DNA of 7,623 nucleotides. It comes from Prevotellaceae bacterium. GTDB lineage: Bacteria > Bacteroidota > Bacteroidia > Bacteroidales > Paludibacteraceae. Every line of letters begins with the position of its first letter. Position 1 is the stretch's first letter. Location: positions 1 through 7,623 of the forward strand of contig JAISXQ010000109.1 of NCBI GenBank assembly GCA_031270425.1, in the 5' to 3' direction. Of this stretch, positions 5,788-7,623 are shown piece after piece. The notes beneath the pieces were generated by a model that saw only the letters and a program-made list of their open reading frames with translations, searched no databases and was not told the DNA's origin. Position numbers and translations under genes: made by a program.

Positions 5788-6015
5788 CGGTCGCAAAAAA
5801 ACTATTTTGCAAAAAACCGATTTTAAGTGTTTGTTGCGCAACAGACGGTTTAATGTGCGTAGTTATTTAAATTATACGAAAAGGGGTATTGTAGCAATTC
5901 GCTGTACGTAATTTTCAAAGGAAGAAGATTGCCGGGTAAGAAAAAAAATGCACTTTTGATGCGGTTTCCCTGAAAAAAAAACCAAGACAAAGTATTTTAT
6001 TTATTTAAAAAGGCG

Positions 6016-6023
6016 TATATTTG
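6016..6023 (+). promoter_or_regulatory. Proximal -7 element for the polysaccharide gene
   Basis: TATATTTG is a full match to TAnnTTTG, 47 bases before the start codon. No TTTG is found at the -33 distance. It would give a leader of roughly 40 nt and may be a secondary promoter. Confidence 0.4.
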
Positions 6024-6070
6024 GAAACTATTTTATTTTTAACACTTAAAAACAAGTTATTATCAATCCT

Positions 6071-7623
6071 ATGAACAAGATCATATCATCTATACACAAC
6101 TCTGATATATTCACACACCTTGCTTCGTTAAAATATCTTCCCAGATGGGTTGTATTGATTTGCGATATTATTCTATGCGCATTTTCATTCGCCATGGTAT
6201 ATTTCTTCTTTCTCAAAATGAATATTGACACAGCAGATGTTAGAACTACGTCGGTGTTTGAACGCTTAGCCGTAGTACTCGTCCTGCAAGTCATTTTCTT
6301 TTGGGCATTCCACACCTATTCCGGAGTTTTGCGATATTCCAGCTACATAGACGCTACAAAGTTGCTTTTTGCGGTTCTGGCTAACGTTATCGTCTTATGC
6401 GTAGTAAATTTTCTTCTAAATTCGACCGTAGGGATACTCCTGTTTCATTATTATTCAATAATCGCCTATGGTTTTAGCGCATTTATATTCCTTTTCTGTC
6501 TTCGCTTGGGAGTAAAAATGATTTTCGATTTTTACACTCATAATTTCGACCAGATAATTCCGGTAATGATTTATGGTACGCGCTCGCCCGGAATAGGCAT
6601 CGCTAAAATGATACGCGCAACACAAGATTCAAAATACAAACTCATAGGATTTATCGATGATGATGAAAACTCCAACAAGCGCGAAATAATGGGACTTCGA
6701 GTGTATCATCTTAATGAAAAAACAGTTAAAGATGTTATTGCCAAAAAAGCGAAAGCCGTTATTGTTTCTCCGCTTAAAATGAAAAAAATCGACCCGAATA
6801 AAGATTTGGATATTTTTCTGGAAAACAATATTTCCATTTACACAATACCTTTGGTGAGTATTTGGAAAGGAGACGAAGAACCCTTATCGAAAGAAAAACT
6901 AACCCGGCAGATAAAGTCGATACAAATTGAGGACTTATTGGAACGCCCCGAAATAAAAATATCGACAGAGCATATTTCTGAACAAATTAATTCGAAAGTA
7001 ATATTGGTAACAGGCGCCGCCGGTTCTATCGGAAGCGAAATCGTCCGGCAAATGACTCAATACAACCCTTTGTTAATCATCCTTCTTGATCAGGCGGAGT
7101 CTCCCATCCACGATTTAAAAATGGAATTGGAACAGAACTATCCCAACCAAAATATAAGTGTCTTTTTAGGAGACATACGCAATAAACAACGCATGGAATA
7201 TATGATGGATTTGTACCGTCCCGACTTCATCTACCATGCCGCCGCCTATAAGCACGTACCGCTGATGGAAGACAATCCCATAGAAGCCGCCCAGGTAAAT
7301 ATAATGGGAACCAAAACCATAGCGGATTTAGCTGTTAAATATTCCGTAAAACGTTTTGTGATGATTTCTTCCGACAAAGCCGTCAATCCGACCAATGTAA
7401 TGGGAGCGTCAAAAAGGATAGCGGAAATATACGTCCAATCCCTTTTCTTGAAAAACAAAAACAGCAATAAAGATGTTACGAAGTTTATAACAACACGCTT
7501 TGGCAACGTTTTGGGTTCCAATGGGTCCGTCATTCCTTACTTTAAGAAACAAATTGAGCAAGGGGGACCTATAACGGTTACACATCCTGAAATCATCCGT
7601 TACTTTATGACCATCCCCGAAGC
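6071..7623 (+). CDS. Membrane nucleotide-sugar 4,6-dehydratase, WbpM/CapD/PglF type (3' end missing)
   Basis: The gene runs off the right edge after 517 complete codons. The N-terminal part has four hydrophobic helices (about 26-49, 64-84, 98-117 and 119-147). A first Rossmann-like domain follows (about 157-265, VMIYGTRSPGIG and IGFIDDDE), then an extended short-chain dehydrogenase domain from about 308: GAAGSIG (315-321) for NAD(P) binding, GDIRN (367-371), HAAAYKHVPLMEDNP (389-403), SSDKAVNPTNVMGASKR (433-449), and RFGNVLGSNGSV (476-487). The catalytic YxxxK is replaced by Met444-xxx-Lys448, as known for the large UDP-GlcNAc 4,6-dehydratases WbpM and PglF. These act at the cytoplasmic face of the inner membrane to start deoxy-amino-sugar synthesis for O-antigen, capsule or glycoproteins. 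Members are usually about 600-650 residues, so roughly 100 or more are missing. It is probably the first gene of a glycan locus; base composition is lower in G+C than murA. Confidence 0.95.
   Translation, partial: MNKIISSIHNSDIFTHLASLKYLPRWVVLICDIILCAFSFAMVYFFFLKMNIDTADVRTTSVFERLAVVLVLQVIFFWAFHTYSGVLRYSSYIDATKLLFAVLANVIVLCVVNFLLNSTVGILLFHYYSIIAYGFSAFIFLFCLRLGVKMIFDFYTHNFDQIIPVMIYGTRSPGIGIAKMIRATQDSKYKLIGFIDDDENSNKREIMGLRVYHLNEKTVKDVIAKKAKAVIVSPLKMKKIDPNKDLDIFLENNISIYTIPLVSIWKGDEEPLSKEKLTRQIKSIQIEDLLERPEIKISTEHISEQINSKVILVTGAAGSIGSEIVRQMTQYNPLLIILLDQAESPIHDLKMELEQNYPNQNISVFLGDIRNKQRMEYMMDLYRPDFIYHAAAYKHVPLMEDNPIEAAQVNIMGTKTIADLAVKYSVKRFVMISSDKAVNPTNVMGASKRIAEIYVQSLFLKNKNSNKDVTKFITTRFGNVLGSNGSVIPYFKKQIEQGGPITVTHPEIIRYFMTIPE

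Larger units (their letters stand above)
5641..6070. other. Gene-free leader region before the dehydratase gene
   Basis: No open frame longer than a handful of codons is credible in these 430 bases. The stretch 5700-5765 is nearly pure A/T and lies just upstream of the promoter at 5758. From about 5793 to 6070 the sequence would be the leader of the dehydratase mRNA. It contains the 12-base palindrome TGTTGCGCAACA (5832-5843), which extends to a longer hairpin: GTTTGTTGC pairs with GCAACAGAC (5829-5837 with 5838-5846, one G-U), enclosed by AAACC/GGTTT (5814-5818 with 5847-5851). I find no T-run following a stem, so no attenuator is evident, and no UpxY-type antiterminator gene precedes the locus. 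Confidence 0.6.

Noticed and set aside
5963..5983. Attenuator hairpin GGTTT/AAACC in the dehydratase leader
   Set aside because: It is a five-base stem with an 11-base loop and no T-run. It arises easily from A/T-rich low-complexity sequence.
6046..6315. Minus-strand 89-codon open frame over the dehydratase start
   Set aside because: It overlaps the membrane domain of the dehydratase, which has clear family support from 6071 on, so it is a shadow.

Overview
The window looks like chromosomal DNA of a member of the Bacteroidota, most likely order Bacteroidales. The evidence is as follows. Several intergenic regions carry the phylum-specific promoter form (TTTG, about 19-21 bases, TAnnTTTG). 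Start codons mostly lack a good Shine-Dalgarno sequence and follow A/T-rich leaders. MurA is of the aspartate type. A short tandem octamer array sits between genes. The genus cannot be read from the sequence.

Left part (1-2837, + strand): the last 20 codons of an upstream gene, a 16-unit GTGCTGAT-type octamer array filling the gap, then murA (first committed step of peptidoglycan synthesis) and trkA (cytosolic regulator of Trk/Ktr potassium channels). murA and trkA are coupled by a 4-base ATGA overlap. No trkH channel gene follows.

Middle (2834-5331): a minus-strand secreted alpha/beta-hydrolase (2834-3750) converges on trkA, and the two stop codons share a TTAA. It is broken by one missing base in an A-run near its 5' end. 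Restoring that base gives a 305-residue protein with a complete Ser-Asp-His triad. Divergent from it, on the + strand, is a pair found together in many genomes: a TauE/SafE-family membrane permease and a DUF1634 three-helix membrane protein. The gap between them holds a gene-fragment-like open frame and a short 9-base repeat.

Right part (5332-7623): a 739-base gene-free stretch is the most interesting region. It holds a consensus promoter, a strongly structured RNA of about 220 nt with a core hairpin of 116 nt and its own terminator (a candidate 6S-like/6S-Flavo RNA), then a second strong promoter with a leader of about 280 nt. That leader runs into a large membrane-bound nucleoside-diphosphate-sugar 4,6-dehydratase (WbpM/CapD/PglF type), cut off by the window edge. 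This gene probably opens a surface-polysaccharide or glycosylation locus. It is visibly more A/T-rich than the murA-trkA part.

I see no transposase, integrase, CRISPR array, tRNA or rRNA. The proteins belong to known families. The less-described elements are the structured RNA with its competing pairings, the octamer array abutting the murA start, and the frameshifted hydrolase.
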